A stretch of DNA of 64,000 nt from Candidatus Hydrogenedens sp. (GTDB taxonomy: Bacteria > Hydrogenedentota > Hydrogenedentia > Hydrogenedentales > JAEUWI01): contig WGMK01000024.1 in NCBI GenBank assembly GCA_016125095.1, positions 1 through 64,000 of the forward strand. The letters are read 5' to 3'. The notes beneath the pieces are model-generated. The model worked only from the letters and a program-made list of their open reading frames with translations, ran no database searches and was not told the DNA's origin. Made by a program: the position numbers and the translations under genes. Shown piece after piece: positions 45,344-54,806 of this stretch (position 1 is the stretch's first letter; each line of letters begins with the position of its first letter).

Positions 45344-47362
45344 TCAGCGTTCGAGCAGTCGGATATGTTTGATCGTCAGCGTGCGCGCTGGTGCGTTCGC
45401 GTCGGCGTCGAGGTATACCGCCAGACTGGCGATGCGACCGCGCCAGTAGGCGTTTCCGGATACGGAGCGCAGGTGCGGATACACCACGTGCGAGCGCCAG
45501 CGCAGGAAGGGCCACGCGCCGGGGTGGTCGGCCACGTCGTCCGCACTGGCCCATAGCATGATGAGCCGGCAGGGCGGCGGGTCGGGCGTGTCGCCTTCCC
45601 AGGCCAGGTCGATTTCGAAGGTTCCCGCGCGCGCCGTGTCGATATCGAGGCCGTCAATGCGGAGCACCGTGCTGCTTATGCCCGCGTCGATGGCGATGCC
45701 CTCCGGCGTTTGCCGCGCATGCTCTCCCTGCGGCTTCCAGATTGCGCCCTCGCTGGCGGATGCGGTCAGGTCCCATTCCTGCGCGACGGGTATGGTTAGC
45801 GGAGGCGCGAAGTTCACGGGCTTCGCGAGGTACTTCCAGAAGGCGGCATTCGTGTCGACTTGACCGTGCCGGAAGAAGCCCTCGGGCAGCACTTCTTCGA
45901 ACTCGCGCGTTTGCGCATAGGGCGATGCCTCGGTGGTGAAACCGAATTCGAGCGCGCGGGCGATATTGCCCAGCGGCCCCCACGCGCCGATAACCAGCAG
46001 CACAGCCGCCGCGCGCCAGCGCCAGCGTTCGATGGGGGCCTCGGGCTGGTGCTGCATGGAACGCAGCACGAGCACCATGAACATCAGGTAGGCCGGCACG
46101 ATGAACTTCATGCCGAAGTCGCTGTATTCGCCGACCTGGTAGAGCGGAGCGACAAGGAAGACGAACACGATCAGCACCCACCACAAGCGCAGCGATTCAT
46201 GGCCCGGCACGTGCCGTTTCGGTAACACCAGTGCGAGAAGCCCGAATTCGAGCACATAGACCAGCAGCACATAGGGCCACGCGCGCGACATATCGGCGAA
46301 GTCCCAGAGCCATCCGTGCAAGACTTCGCCCTTGATGGAGAGAAAGTAAAGCCCCTGCACCAGCCCGAGCGCGAGGCCCGCCGCGTTTTCGAGACTGACG
46401 AGCTGCTTCGCGCGTGTGTGCCACAGCCCGAGCAGGCCCAACGGCATGCACCCGGCCATCACCAAGGTCGAGGTGATCGGCAGGCTCGCGCCGATGAGCA
46501 GCAGGCGGCTCGCGGAACGGCGATCGATACAGTCTGAAATGAACATGAGCACGGCCAGCGCCGGCGGAATGATGTGATAAGGACCATCGACGAGGTAGGA
46601 GATGGGCGAATAGAACTTCATGAACCGCCCATGGAAGATTGGCTCGCCCTCGGTGATGGCGAAGCTCGCGTGCCAATGGTCGAGCCATCCCCGCCCGATG
46701 GACCACCAGTACACCCCCGTGAGGTAATCGAAGAACGAACGATCGCTTCCGGATTCAGGCGGTGCGGCAGTCATCAGATGGCCGACAATATCCAGCCCAC
46801 CGAAGAACAGAAAAAACAGGCACGCAGCGATCAAGCTGCTGCCCGTAAGCCGCCGCAGCCACACGGAAATCAGCACGACCCCCAGCGCGGCATAGAGGAA
46901 GTATGTCGCCTGCGCGGCGGCCCAGCCCAGCGCCTTGCCGATCAAGGATGGTGCCAGATAATAGCCCACATAGTACGCCCAAACCACGGGTTCATCAGCA
47001 GGGATTGCGTCAAGTCGGCCCGTCGGCCAACCATGCTCTATGAGGGTTTTGGTTCCGCCGTTGTATATCGAGTAGTCGAAGAACTGAAACGAGTACCCAC
47101 CAATACCGCAACACGCTACGACGAACAACGACACTGCCGCTACGCAACCCCATTGCCACGGCCCGACCGCCTCCATGGAAGGCTTTTCATCTGCTTCCGA
47201 ACGAGCCCGAATCCAAGCCTTGCCCAGCGCCAGGAGCACGAGCATCAGAAGCGGTATGGAAACTACCGGTTTCAGCCAGCCCATCAGAAAAAGTATCGCG
47301 GGCAGAAAGAGATAGGCGAGTGAAACCGCTTCCAAGTTAGAAATGCGCGTGCGCTCGGTCAT
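45344..47362 (-). CDS. polytopic membrane protein (GT-C-like architecture), function unknown
   Basis: The 672-aa protein has about 12-14 membrane helices over residues 14-475 and a C-terminal beta-rich domain outside the membrane (about 480-672). Helices alternate with long loops, one containing GRFMKFYSPISYLVDGPYHIIPPALAV. This is the general look of GT-C glycosyltransferases or O-antigen-type enzymes, but I see no clear DxD or EXD catalytic motif, so the class is tentative. ATG 47362 has a GGAG about 11 bases upstream. The gene converges with the CorC insertion region. Confidence 0.7.
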   Translation of the reverse strand: MTERTRISNLEAVSLAYLFLPAILFLMGWLKPVVSIPLLMLVLLALGKAWIRARSEADEKPSMEAVGPWQWGCVAAVSLFVVACCGIGGYSFQFFDYSIYNGGTKTLIEHGWPTGRLDAIPADEPVVWAYYVGYYLAPSLIGKALGWAAAQATYFLYAALGVVLISVWLRRLTGSSLIAACLFFLFFGGLDIVGHLMTAAPPESGSDRSFFDYLTGVYWWSIGRGWLDHWHASFAITEGEPIFHGRFMKFYSPISYLVDGPYHIIPPALAVLMFISDCIDRRSASRLLLIGASLPITSTLVMAGCMPLGLLGLWHTRAKQLVSLENAAGLALGLVQGLYFLSIKGEVLHGWLWDFADMSRAWPYVLLVYVLEFGLLALVLPKRHVPGHESLRLWWVLIVFVFLVAPLYQVGEYSDFGMKFIVPAYLMFMVLVLRSMQHQPEAPIERWRWRAAAVLLVIGAWGPLGNIARALEFGFTTEASPYAQTREFEEVLPEGFFRHGQVDTNAAFWKYLAKPVNFAPPLTIPVAQEWDLTASASEGAIWKPQGEHARQTPEGIAIDAGISSTVLRIDGLDIDTARAGTFEIDLAWEGDTPDPPPCRLIMLWASADDVADHPGAWPFLRWRSHVVYPHLRSVSGNAYWRGRIASLAVYLDADANAPARTLTIKHIRLLER

Positions 47363-47432
47363 ACGATTTTGGGCTCCGCGACAATTGAACTGTGCCGATG
47401 CTACGCGACCACCCGGCGAGTGCGCAATCGAA

Positions 47433-48995
47433 TCAAGTTGCCGGCGTCTGGCTGGGAATCATGTTGCGCAGTTCGCGCTTGAGCATCTTGCCCGTGGCCC
47501 CGAGCGGAATCGCATCCAGCACGTACGCTGCCTTGGGCCGGGCTATCGCGGGCAATCGCTCCGCTGCCCACGCGAGGAATGCGCGTTCGTCGAAACCATT
47601 TCCAATGCCGGTTTCCAGGAAGGCCACGACTTCCTCTCCCAGCACCGGATGAGGCCGCCCCACCACGGCGGCGCGGTTCACGCCGGGATACGCCATCAGA
47701 ACCGATTCAATTTCGCTCGGGTAGATGTTCTGGCCGCCACGGATAATCAGATCCTTGATGCGATCCGTGATGTGCAGATAGCCGCCCTCGTCCAGCCTGC
47801 CGAGGTCGCCGGTGCGCAGCCAGCCATCTTGGAAGGCCGCCTCCGTGGCATCCGGCATGTCGTGATAGCCCGACATCAGATGGTCGCCCGCAACCAGCAC
47901 TTCGCCCAATTCGCCTGTCGGCACGGGCTGCATCGCATCATCGACGACCAACAAGCGCGCTCCCGGAATCGCGCGGCCTGCAGAACCCTTGCATACCGGT
48001 TCGTCGGGGCCATGGAACGTCGTCACACTTGAGGTCTCCGAGAGACCGTAGCCTTCGCGCAGTTCCAGCCCAAAGTCGTCTCGGAAGTGATCCATCAACG
48101 ATTGCGCCACGGGCGAACCGCCGATGCCCATCATCCGTACGTGCCTGTTGATGGAGGCCAGTTCTTCTTCCGATGGGATTTCCGCTTTCAGCATCAACAA
48201 GTACATGGTCGGCACACCGATGTACATCGTGGTCTCGGGAAGCAGCAGACCGCGCCAGGCAGCCTCACCGGAATAGCGGGGCATCAGGTCCATCGCTTTG
48301 CCCGACAGCAGGCACGAAGTCATCAGCGACACCTGACCGAAGGAAGTATTCAGGGGCATCGACACCAGCATGCGTTCGCCGGGGCGGGTGCCGAGGCGCG
48401 CCGCGAATCCGCGCGCCGCGCTCAGCATGGCACGATGGGAAAGCACGACGCCCTTGGATTGGCCGGTCGTGCCGGAGGTGAAAATCATGCACGCGGGTGC
48501 GTCGGGCCGACTCTCGGATGCTCTGGCCGGACTGGCCCCGGGAAGCGCGGGGCCATGGATTCCGTCCGAACCCGCGACGTTAATCCAGAAGCATTTTTCT
48601 ACGCCGCTTACCCGCTCGAATTCCGCGCAACGCTGCGCATCCTGGTCATCCGGTCCCGCGCAGAGCAGGGCGATCTTCGCATTGACGCGGCCCGCAATGG
48701 CGGAAGCGGCGGTGGCGGTCATCTGCGGCGAGAGCGGCACGGCCACGCCGCCGGTTAGGAGAATGCCGAAATAGGCGGACACGAATTCAGGGATGTTGCC
48801 GCAGATCAGCACCACGCGCTCGCCCGGCACAACGCCGGAGGCCAACAGACTACCGGCCACGGCACGGATTTTCTCTGCCAATTCCCCCGCGCGCACGGTG
48901 CTGGTGCCATAGAGCGCATCGGTCTCTGGCACCAACGAAAGCGCGTGTAGAACGGCGGCCGCCGCATTCCCCTGTTGAACGGTGCCGATGCTCAA
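47433..48995 (-). CDS. AMP-dependent acyl-CoA synthetase/ligase
   Basis: The 520-aa ANL-superfamily enzyme activates a carboxylic acid with ATP and joins it to CoA. It has the phosphate-binding loop MIFTSGTTGQSKGV near residue 169, YGLSETSSVTTF, GWLRTGDLGRLDEGGYLHITDRIKDLIIRGGQNIYPSEIE, and the C-terminal Lys region LGATGKMLKRELR. The acid substrate cannot be read. I chose TTG 48995: AAAAGGAGG lies just upstream, and residues further upstream are unrelated to the family. A promoter is predicted at 49152-49181. Confidence 0.9.
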   Translation of the reverse strand: MSIGTVQQGNAAAAVLHALSLVPETDALYGTSTVRAGELAEKIRAVAGSLLASGVVPGERVVLICGNIPEFVSAYFGILLTGGVAVPLSPQMTATAASAIAGRVNAKIALLCAGPDDQDAQRCAEFERVSGVEKCFWINVAGSDGIHGPALPGASPARASESRPDAPACMIFTSGTTGQSKGVVLSHRAMLSAARGFAARLGTRPGERMLVSMPLNTSFGQVSLMTSCLLSGKAMDLMPRYSGEAAWRGLLLPETTMYIGVPTMYLLMLKAEIPSEEELASINRHVRMMGIGGSPVAQSLMDHFRDDFGLELREGYGLSETSSVTTFHGPDEPVCKGSAGRAIPGARLLVVDDAMQPVPTGELGEVLVAGDHLMSGYHDMPDATEAAFQDGWLRTGDLGRLDEGGYLHITDRIKDLIIRGGQNIYPSEIESVLMAYPGVNRAAVVGRPHPVLGEEVVAFLETGIGNGFDERAFLAWAAERLPAIARPKAAYVLDAIPLGATGKMLKRELRNMIPSQTPAT

Positions 48996-49151
48996 GTCGA
49001 GCCTCCTTTTATATTCTGAAACGGGCAAGGGAGACGCCCCAACGCAATTGTTATTGCGATATGCGACAGCCCGTCCAAATTTCTTCGCAAGGCCATACAA
49101 ACAAACAACTTAAGGGCGCCTATGCGCCCCAGGTGTGCCAAACGTTGCGGC

Positions 49152-49181
49152 ATTATAAAATCGATTTGATAGAAAACGCAA
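49152..49181 (-). promoter_or_regulatory. sigma70-like promoter for the acyl-CoA ligase gene
   Basis: Minus strand: a perfect TATAAT (49152-49157) with TTGCGT (49176-49181) 18 bases upstream. The TTG start at 48995 is about 155 bases downstream, so the leader is long. Confidence 0.5.
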
Positions 49182-49293
49182 CCAGGCCGGACGATGCTGC
49201 CGAAGGGAATGATGCCGAGTACGGTGAACGAGCCCGCCGATGCAGGAGATGATCATCAGGGGATTCCCGCTATCCGTCAGCACCGTAAAGCAC

Positions 49294-49323
49294 TTGCACG
49301 GCAGGGGCTGCAAATGGTATCCT
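49294..49323 (+). promoter_or_regulatory. possible promoter for ndk
   Basis: TTGCAC (49294-49299) and TATCCT (49318-49323) are 18 bases apart, about 95 bases before the ndk start. Both are only partial matches. Confidence 0.35.
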
Positions 49324-49416
49324 CCTGCTCCTTTGCGTCCGTGGGGGACGCCGTATTCATGGATAGCTGCGGGGTTCGCCGCGCGGCTTTGCCAAGCAGT
49401 AACAGGGAATTCACAC

Positions 49417-49866
49417 GTGGCTGAACGTACCTTTGTGATGATTAAGCCGGACGGCGTGGGCCGCCGCCTGGTGGGCGAGTGCATCAAGCGCTTCGAACAG
49501 AAGGGCATGAAGCTGGTGGGGCTGAAGCTGCAGATCCTCGGCGAGGACGTGGCGAAGGCGCACTACGACGAGCACAAGGAACGCCCCTTTTTCGGCGATC
49601 TCGTGAGCTTTATCACGAGTGGCCCGACGGTGCAGATGGTGTGGGAAGGCCCGGACGCGGTGGCCCAGGTGCGCAAGATGAACGGCGCCACGGACTGCAA
49701 GAAGGCCGACATGGGCACCATCCGCGGCGATTTCGGGATGAGCCTGCAGAACAACATGATTCACGCATCCGACTCGGTCGAAACGGCCGTGCGCGAGATT
49801 GCGCTGTATTTCAACGAGAACGAACTGTGGTCGTATGCCATGCCGGATGACGGCTGGCTGCAGTAG
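49417..49866 (+). CDS. ndk: nucleoside diphosphate kinase
   Basis: The 149-aa enzyme moves the gamma-phosphate from ATP to nucleoside diphosphates by a phosphohistidine intermediate. It starts AERTFVMIKPDGVGRRLVGE, contains KERPFFGDLVSFITSGP, and has the active-site His in NMIHASDSVETA near residue 115-120. Length is normal. GTG 49417 was chosen because the family N-terminus begins exactly there; the open frame continues upstream without homology. It is followed by a 29-aa basic ORF and DUF1844. Confidence 0.96.
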   Translation: MAERTFVMIKPDGVGRRLVGECIKRFEQKGMKLVGLKLQILGEDVAKAHYDEHKERPFFGDLVSFITSGPTVQMVWEGPDAVAQVRKMNGATDCKKADMGTIRGDFGMSLQNNMIHASDSVETAVREIALYFNENELWSYAMPDDGWLQ

Positions 49867-49886
49867 ACCCAACTGGAGGACGTACG

Positions 49887-49976
49887 GTGGCTGGTGGACG
49901 TAAAGCCCGTAAGGCGAAGATTAACAAGCACAAGCGCAAGAAGAAGCGCCGCGCGAATCGTCACAAGAACAAGTAG
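49887..49976 (+). CDS. small AURKAIP1/COX24-domain-like basic protein
   Basis: A 29-aa frame starts at GTG 49887, with GGAGG (49875-49879) seven bases upstream, and ends at TAG 49976. Nearly every residue is Lys, Arg, His, Asn or Ala (KINKHKRKKKRRANRHKNK). This is the pattern of short AURKAIP1/COX24-domain proteins, which are ribosome-associated in some bacteria and mitochondria (mS38). It starts 20 bp after the ndk stop, so it is probably co-transcribed. The call rests on composition, the strong ribosome-binding site and position. Confidence 0.65.
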   Translation: MAGGRKARKAKINKHKRKKKRRANRHKNK

Positions 49977-50038
49977 TTCCTTCGGGGCTGCATGTTCCTG
50001 GCGCAGCGGATTTTCCGCGCGCCGATAGACTTGGCGCC

Positions 50039-50115
50039 CGGTCCGCAGGTATAACTATGGCCTGCGGGCCGGGCGGTTTCGTGCCGCCCGGCAACCGGGC
50101 GCAATGCCCTTTTTC
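50039..50115. other. strongly structured intergenic region with weak terminator-like end
   Basis: Two stems follow each other: GGTCCGCAGG/CCTGCGGGCC (50040-50049 with 50061-50070, one G-U pair) and CCGGGCGG/CCGCCCGG (50069-50076 with 50084-50091). A short GGGC/GCCC stem with TTTTT (50097-50114) comes after. It lies between the COX24-like ORF and DUF1844 and may act as an attenuator or terminator. Confidence 0.45.
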
Positions 50116-50138
50116 TCCAACGCGCGAGGTAGGCCGGC

Positions 50139-50606
50139 GTGAGCGACGACAAACCCAAAATCATTATCGACGAGGATTGGAAATCGCAGGCGCAGCGGGA
50201 GCGCGACGAGCTGGCCCGCAAGCTGGAGGCCGAGAAGGCCGCCGCGGCGCAGGGCCAGGAAGAGGCAGACGCCGTATTGCCCGATGACGAGGCGATGCAA
50301 CACGACCCTTTTCTCGCGCTCATCGGCAGTTTGGCCACCCAGACTATGTTCGCGCTCGGGGTGATTGCCCCGCCTGGCGCCAAGCAGGTGATGATCAACC
50401 TCGACGAGGCCGCCGTCACCCTCGAAATGCTCAAGGCCATCGAGGACAAGACGCAGGGCAACCTGACCGAGGAAGAGGACGCGGCGCTGAAAGAGGCGCT
50501 GACCGAGCTGGAACGGCTGTTCTCGGCGCGCGTGGCGCAGTTTCAGGAACAGGCCGCCAAGCAGCAGGGCATGAACCCCGACATGCTGCGCGGACCGGGC
50601 CTGTAA
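50139..50606 (+). CDS. DUF1844 family protein
   Basis: The 155-aa soluble protein starts with MSDDKPKIIIDEDWKSQAQ, followed by a charged coiled-coil stretch. The DUF1844 core is FLALIGSLATQTMFALGVIAPPGAKQVMINLDEAAVTLEMLKAIEDKTQGNLTEEEDAALKEALTELERLF, ending in a Gln-rich tail. The family is widespread and of unknown function. The start is GTG 50139 with GAGGTAGG upstream. Cytoplasmic, no partner evident. Confidence 0.88.
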   Translation: MSDDKPKIIIDEDWKSQAQRERDELARKLEAEKAAAAQGQEEADAVLPDDEAMQHDPFLALIGSLATQTMFALGVIAPPGAKQVMINLDEAAVTLEMLKAIEDKTQGNLTEEEDAALKEALTELERLFSARVAQFQEQAAKQQGMNPDMLRGPGL

Positions 50607-50639
50607 AAGAGTAACGGCGCCGGCCGCCGGGCGGTATCG

Positions 50640-50668
50640 TTGACTGCCCCGCCGCGCGCGCGTACACT
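50640..50668 (+). promoter_or_regulatory. sigma70-like promoter for the TolC-family gene
   Basis: TTGACT (50640-50645) and TACACT (50663-50668) are separated by exactly 17 bases. The leader to ATG 50821 (about 145 nt) contains a stem formed by GGCTTT...CCGGGCG and CCGGGCGG...AAAGCC. Confidence 0.6.
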
Positions 50669-50820
50669 GGCGGCTTTCCCGGGCGATGCGGCGTCCGGGC
50701 GGAAAAGCCCCGGAGGGCAGGCGGCGCGCTAAACCATTCGCGCACCTCCGGCGTCTATACGTCTGCGGGCACTCTTAGCTGTTTGGCCATACCGCACGCG
50801 GAACTCGGAGAATCAATCCC

Positions 50821-52623
50821 ATGTCCTCTCGATACCTCTTGATCCTGCTGCTGGCATCGGGCTTCACCGCCATGGCGGAAGACGCCGCCGCTCCGGAAGT
50901 GACCGAGGCCGAACCGGTCGAGTCGCCGGCGGAGGAAACCGCCACCGTGCCCGACGCCATGGACGCCGAGGCCTTCGACATCTTCTCCACCAACAAGGAG
51001 ATTACGCTCAACTACGATGCCGCCTTCTCCAAGCTGGAAGGCCGCAGCATCGCGGAGGAGATCGAAATCGAATTGCTGGACCTCGATTCGCTGCTCGAGC
51101 TGCTGAACGAGCACCAGCGCGAGCGCGTGGTACGCATGACGCTGGCCGACTGCATTCAGCTGGGCCTGGCGCAGAATCCCGATATCGTGATTGCCGGCAT
51201 GGAGCCGCTGATGGCGGAGGCCGACATCAGGGCCGCCAAGGGCGAGTTCGATCCGGTGGCGCAGATGGACGGCCGCTATACCGACGCCAGCATTTCGCTG
51301 TCGACGCAGCAGGTCGCTTTCGGCGGCATCGACGCGATCCAGAGCTACAACACGACCGTGAACGCCCAGATCGGCGGCAAGCTCGCCACGGGCGCGATGT
51401 ACGGCATCCTCTTCAACGCCACGAAAGACGAAGACACCTTCGGCAACTTCATTACCGACTACAACACGCAAGCCACGCTGACGCTCACGCAGCCGCTGCT
51501 GCGGGGCTTCGGCATCAAGTACAACCGCGTACGCATCACGGCGGCCAAGAACAACCTGCGCGCGACCGAGGCGCAGCTGAAGCTGACCGCCATGAATGCC
51601 GTGGCTGAAATCACGAAGGCCTACTGGGATCTCGTGGGCGCGGTGCAGGCCGTGCAGGTGAGCCAGGCCTCGCTCGACAATGCGCGCCGCCTGTACAAGG
51701 TGAACGAGACGCGCCGCGACATTGGCACGGCCGCCGACATCGAGGTGCTCAGCGCCAAGACGGGTGTTGCATCGCGCCAGAGCGACCTGATCAGCGCGCG
51801 GGCGCGCGTGGGCGATGCGAGCGACCGGCTCAAGCAGCTGCTCGACATGCGCGACGGCGAGCGTTTCTCCGCCATGATTATCCTGCCGGTGGACCGCCCC
51901 AATACCGGAGACACTTACGGATTCGACCCCGATGCCTTCGACGTGGCGCTGCAGGAGAGCATGAACAAGGCGCTCGATCGCCGTCCGGAACTGGAGATTG
52001 CTGCCATCCAGATCGAGAATGCCGAGCTGGACGAATACCGCGCGCGCCGCGACCTGCTGCCGCAGTTGGATATTTCGGGCAATTACGGCCAGGGCGGCCG
52101 CGACCGGGAACTCGACAAGGCCCTGAGCGGCATGCGCAGGGGAGACGAAGAAATCTGGGGCTACGGTTTCCAGGCCTCGATTCCGATCGGCAACCGGGCC
52201 GCGCGCGGCGCCTACAAGCGCTCGAAGCTGACCACCCGCCAGGCCGAACTGCGCGAGGAAAAGCAGCGCACCGACATCATGGCGATGGTAAACATCATGG
52301 CGCGCAGCGTGCTGACCAACCAGACGCTGATTACCAGCAACGAGCAGGCCGTGCGCCTGCAGGAAGCCGAAGTAGCGGCCGAGGAACAGCGGCTGCAGCT
52401 CGGCGTGACCACCAGCTGGCAGGTGCTTCAGGTGCAGGAACAACTGACGGCCGCGCGCACCGCGCTGTTGCAGTCGGAAGTCGCCTACGAAAAGTCGCTG
52501 ATCGACTTGCAGTTGTCCGAGGGCACGCTGCTCGAGAACCTCGAGATTTCCGTGGCACCCCCGGCCGACGACGGCTATGGCGACGTGACCTATTTCCGCA
52601 GTCTCAATCCGTTCTGGAAGTAA
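50821..52623 (+). CDS. TolC-family outer membrane channel protein
   Basis: The 600-aa product has a signal peptide (about 1-18). Acidic N-terminal residues (about 20-90) follow, then the TolC-type outer membrane efflux domain: VRMTLADCIQLGLAQNPDIVIAGMEPLMAEADIRAAKGEFDPV, coiled-coil helices (SQASLDNARRLYKVNETRRDIGTAADIEVLSAKTGVASRQSDLISA) and the second repeat near the C-terminus. It should form a trimeric outer-membrane duct for type I secretion or efflux. No inner-membrane partner (HlyD/RND) is adjacent. It has its own predicted promoter (50640-50668). leuB follows 31 bp later. Confidence 0.88.
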   Translation: MSSRYLLILLLASGFTAMAEDAAAPEVTEAEPVESPAEETATVPDAMDAEAFDIFSTNKEITLNYDAAFSKLEGRSIAEEIEIELLDLDSLLELLNEHQRERVVRMTLADCIQLGLAQNPDIVIAGMEPLMAEADIRAAKGEFDPVAQMDGRYTDASISLSTQQVAFGGIDAIQSYNTTVNAQIGGKLATGAMYGILFNATKDEDTFGNFITDYNTQATLTLTQPLLRGFGIKYNRVRITAAKNNLRATEAQLKLTAMNAVAEITKAYWDLVGAVQAVQVSQASLDNARRLYKVNETRRDIGTAADIEVLSAKTGVASRQSDLISARARVGDASDRLKQLLDMRDGERFSAMIILPVDRPNTGDTYGFDPDAFDVALQESMNKALDRRPELEIAAIQIENAELDEYRARRDLLPQLDISGNYGQGGRDRELDKALSGMRRGDEEIWGYGFQASIPIGNRAARGAYKRSKLTTRQAELREEKQRTDIMAMVNIMARSVLTNQTLITSNEQAVRLQEAEVAAEEQRLQLGVTTSWQVLQVQEQLTAARTALLQSEVAYEKSLIDLQLSEGTLLENLEISVAPPADDGYGDVTYFRSLNPFWK

Positions 52624-52654
52624 CCCGCAATTTCTTTAGAGGAAGTTTAATCCG

Positions 52655-53749
52655 ATGGGCAAGCAATTCAAGGTGGCGCTGCTGCGCGGCGATGGTATCG
52701 GTCCTGAAATCTCCGACGAGGCGGTGAAGGTGTTGCGCGCCCTCGAACCCAAGCACGACGTCGCCTTCCGGATCCTCGAGGGCGACTTCGGCGGCGCGGC
52801 GTACTTCAAGCACGGCCACTCCTTTCCCGAGGCCACCAAGGAACTCTGCGACGAGGCCGACGCCATCGTGAAGGGGCCCATCGGCCTGAGCCACGAGGAA
52901 TCAAAAAAGATCCCCGTGGACGAGCAGCCCGAACGCGGCGCCCTGCTGCCCCTGCGCCGCCGCTACAACACCTTCGCCAACTTCCGCCCGGTCTATCTGC
53001 CCGCCGAGCTGGCGCACTTCTCGCCGCTGAAGCCGCATGTGGTGGAGGGCGGCATTGACTTCATGATGATCCGCGAACTCGTGGGCGGCCTCTACTTCGG
53101 CACGAAGGAAACGGGCGTCAACGACCAGGGCAAGCGCTACGTAGACGAGCACCTCGAGTACGACGAGGACCAGATCGCCGCGATTCTGCACGTGGGCTTC
53201 AAGGAAGCCATGGGCCGCAAGAAGGTGCTGCACAACGTGCACAAGAGCAACGTGCTCAAGTCGAGCGTGCTCTGGAACGAGGTGCTCGATGAGATCGCGC
53301 CGCAGTATCCCGAAGTGACCGTGAAGCACATCATCGTCGACGCGGCCGCCACGGCGCTCGTGCTCAACCCGCGCCAGTTCGACGTGATGGTGATGGAAAA
53401 CATGTTTGGCGACATCCTCAGCGACCTCGGCGGCGGCATTCTCGGCTCGCTCGGGCTGATGCCCTCCGCCTGCGTGGGCCCCGACAAGGCCTACTACGAG
53501 CCCTCGCACGGCTCCGCCCCCGACATCGCCGGCAAGGGCATCGCCAATCCCTACAGCATGATCGGCTCCATCGCCCTCATGCTCGACAAGAGCTTCGGCA
53601 TGCCCGAGGCCGCCCGCCAAGTGTGGGACGCCATGCGCGCCGTCTTCGGCGAAGGCATCACCACCGCCGACCTCCGCGACCCCGAAGGCAAGAGCACCAT
53701 CCTCACCACCGCCGAATTCGGCGACAAGGTGGTTGAAGCACTGGGATAA
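52655..53749 (+). CDS. leuB: 3-isopropylmalate dehydrogenase-type NAD-dependent enzyme
   Basis: The 364-aa protein belongs to the isocitrate/isopropylmalate dehydrogenase family and should oxidise 3-isopropylmalate in leucine synthesis. It has LLRGDGIGPEI, the substrate-binding PLRRRYNTFANFRPV region, REL..GLYFGTKE, HNVHKSNVLKSS, and the metal-binding DAAATALVLNPRQFDVMVMENMFGDILSDLGG and GSAPDIAGKGIANP. The closest match is LeuB, but tartrate/malate-type relatives share the motifs and other leu genes are absent here. RBS GAGGAAG precedes ATG 52655. Confidence 0.88.
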   Translation: MGKQFKVALLRGDGIGPEISDEAVKVLRALEPKHDVAFRILEGDFGGAAYFKHGHSFPEATKELCDEADAIVKGPIGLSHEESKKIPVDEQPERGALLPLRRRYNTFANFRPVYLPAELAHFSPLKPHVVEGGIDFMMIRELVGGLYFGTKETGVNDQGKRYVDEHLEYDEDQIAAILHVGFKEAMGRKKVLHNVHKSNVLKSSVLWNEVLDEIAPQYPEVTVKHIIVDAAATALVLNPRQFDVMVMENMFGDILSDLGGGILGSLGLMPSACVGPDKAYYEPSHGSAPDIAGKGIANPYSMIGSIALMLDKSFGMPEAARQVWDAMRAVFGEGITTADLRDPEGKSTILTTAEFGDKVVEALG

Positions 53750-53787
53750 CGGCTTCGCAGCCTCATCATGCAGCAGAGAGGGCCGTG

Positions 53788-54711
53788 ATGATCGAGCGCC
53801 CTGTCGAGATACCCTCCGGGCCATACCGCCTCTCGGGCACCTATTGCGCCGCGGATAGTTCGTTGCCCCAGTCCATCGTGCTGATGATCCACGGCAGTGG
53901 GCCGCTTGATCGCGATGAGAATTTCGGCACCCAGCGGCTTGATGTCTTTAACACTATCGCGCACCATCTCGCCGGCGCCGGCATCGCCAGTGTTCGCTAC
54001 GACAAGCGAGGCTGCGGCGCAAGTACGGGCGATTACCACACCACTGGCTTTTGCGACCTGATCAGCGACGCTGTGCGTGTCATGGACTGGATACGCAAGA
54101 CTTATCCCGAGGTCTCGCTCTACCTGCTCGGCCACAGCGAAGGCTGCCTCATTGCGCCGCACGCCGCGCTGCGGCGCCCGGATATTGCCGGGCTGATTCT
54201 CCTGTGCCCTTTTGTCGAGCGCATGGAATCCGTACTGATGCGGCAGGCAGTTCAGATAGAACGCGAGCTGGCCCGCCTGCCCGGCATTGCCGGCACGCTC
54301 AACCGACTCGCCGCGCGCCTATTCGGCACGCCCACCGCGACTCAGCGCAAACTGATCGCGCGCCTCCGCTCGACCAAGCAAGATACTTCCCGCGTTGGCC
54401 TGCGGCGCTTCCCCGACAAGTGGCTGCGCGAACTGCTCGACGTCGATCCGGAGAGCGTCTTCCGCCAGATCGACCACCCCATGCTGCTCATCGGCGGCGC
54501 GAAAGACGTGCAATGTCTGCCCGAAGACGTGTCTCGCATCGCCGCACTTTCGCCCGCCCCGATTGAGTCGCACGTACTCGAAGACCTCACGCACCTCCTG
54601 CGCTGCGACGACGGACCTCCATCGCTGATGGGTAGCCGACGATTGCCTGATAAACCGATTGAGCCAGCGATACTCGACCTGATTCTACGGTGGGTTTGCA
54701 AGCATCGCTGA
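53788..54711 (+). CDS. alpha/beta hydrolase (serine aminopeptidase S33-like)
   Basis: The 307-aa protein has an alpha/beta hydrolase fold: LMIHGSGPLDRDENFG, VRYDKRGCGASTGDY, the nucleophile elbow GHSEGC near residue 115, and a late GAKDVQCLPEDVSRIAALSP followed by EDLTHLLR (catalytic Asp and His region). There is no signal peptide. The substrate is unknown. ATG 53788 follows GAGAGGG; a GTG one codon earlier (53785) is equally possible. It lies 38 bp after leuB. Confidence 0.83.
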   Translation: MIERPVEIPSGPYRLSGTYCAADSSLPQSIVLMIHGSGPLDRDENFGTQRLDVFNTIAHHLAGAGIASVRYDKRGCGASTGDYHTTGFCDLISDAVRVMDWIRKTYPEVSLYLLGHSEGCLIAPHAALRRPDIAGLILLCPFVERMESVLMRQAVQIERELARLPGIAGTLNRLAARLFGTPTATQRKLIARLRSTKQDTSRVGLRRFPDKWLRELLDVDPESVFRQIDHPMLLIGGAKDVQCLPEDVSRIAALSPAPIESHVLEDLTHLLRCDDGPPSLMGSRRLPDKPIEPAILDLILRWVCKHR

Positions 54712-54806
54712 GCGGCTTCCGCTCCCTCCTGCTGCGGTGAAAGTCAGGATTTCTCGTAACAGGCGAGACATTTCTAAAAGGCCTTGTGAGTTAGAGGAAG
54801 ACTCCT

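Larger units (their letters stand above)
48996..49416. other. intergenic region between acyl-CoA ligase and ndk
   Basis: This divergent region of about 420 bp holds the predicted ligase promoter (minus) and a weaker ndk promoter (plus). It also has a small palindrome GGGCGCCTATGCGCCC at 49112-49127. I see no supported gene. Confidence 0.5.
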
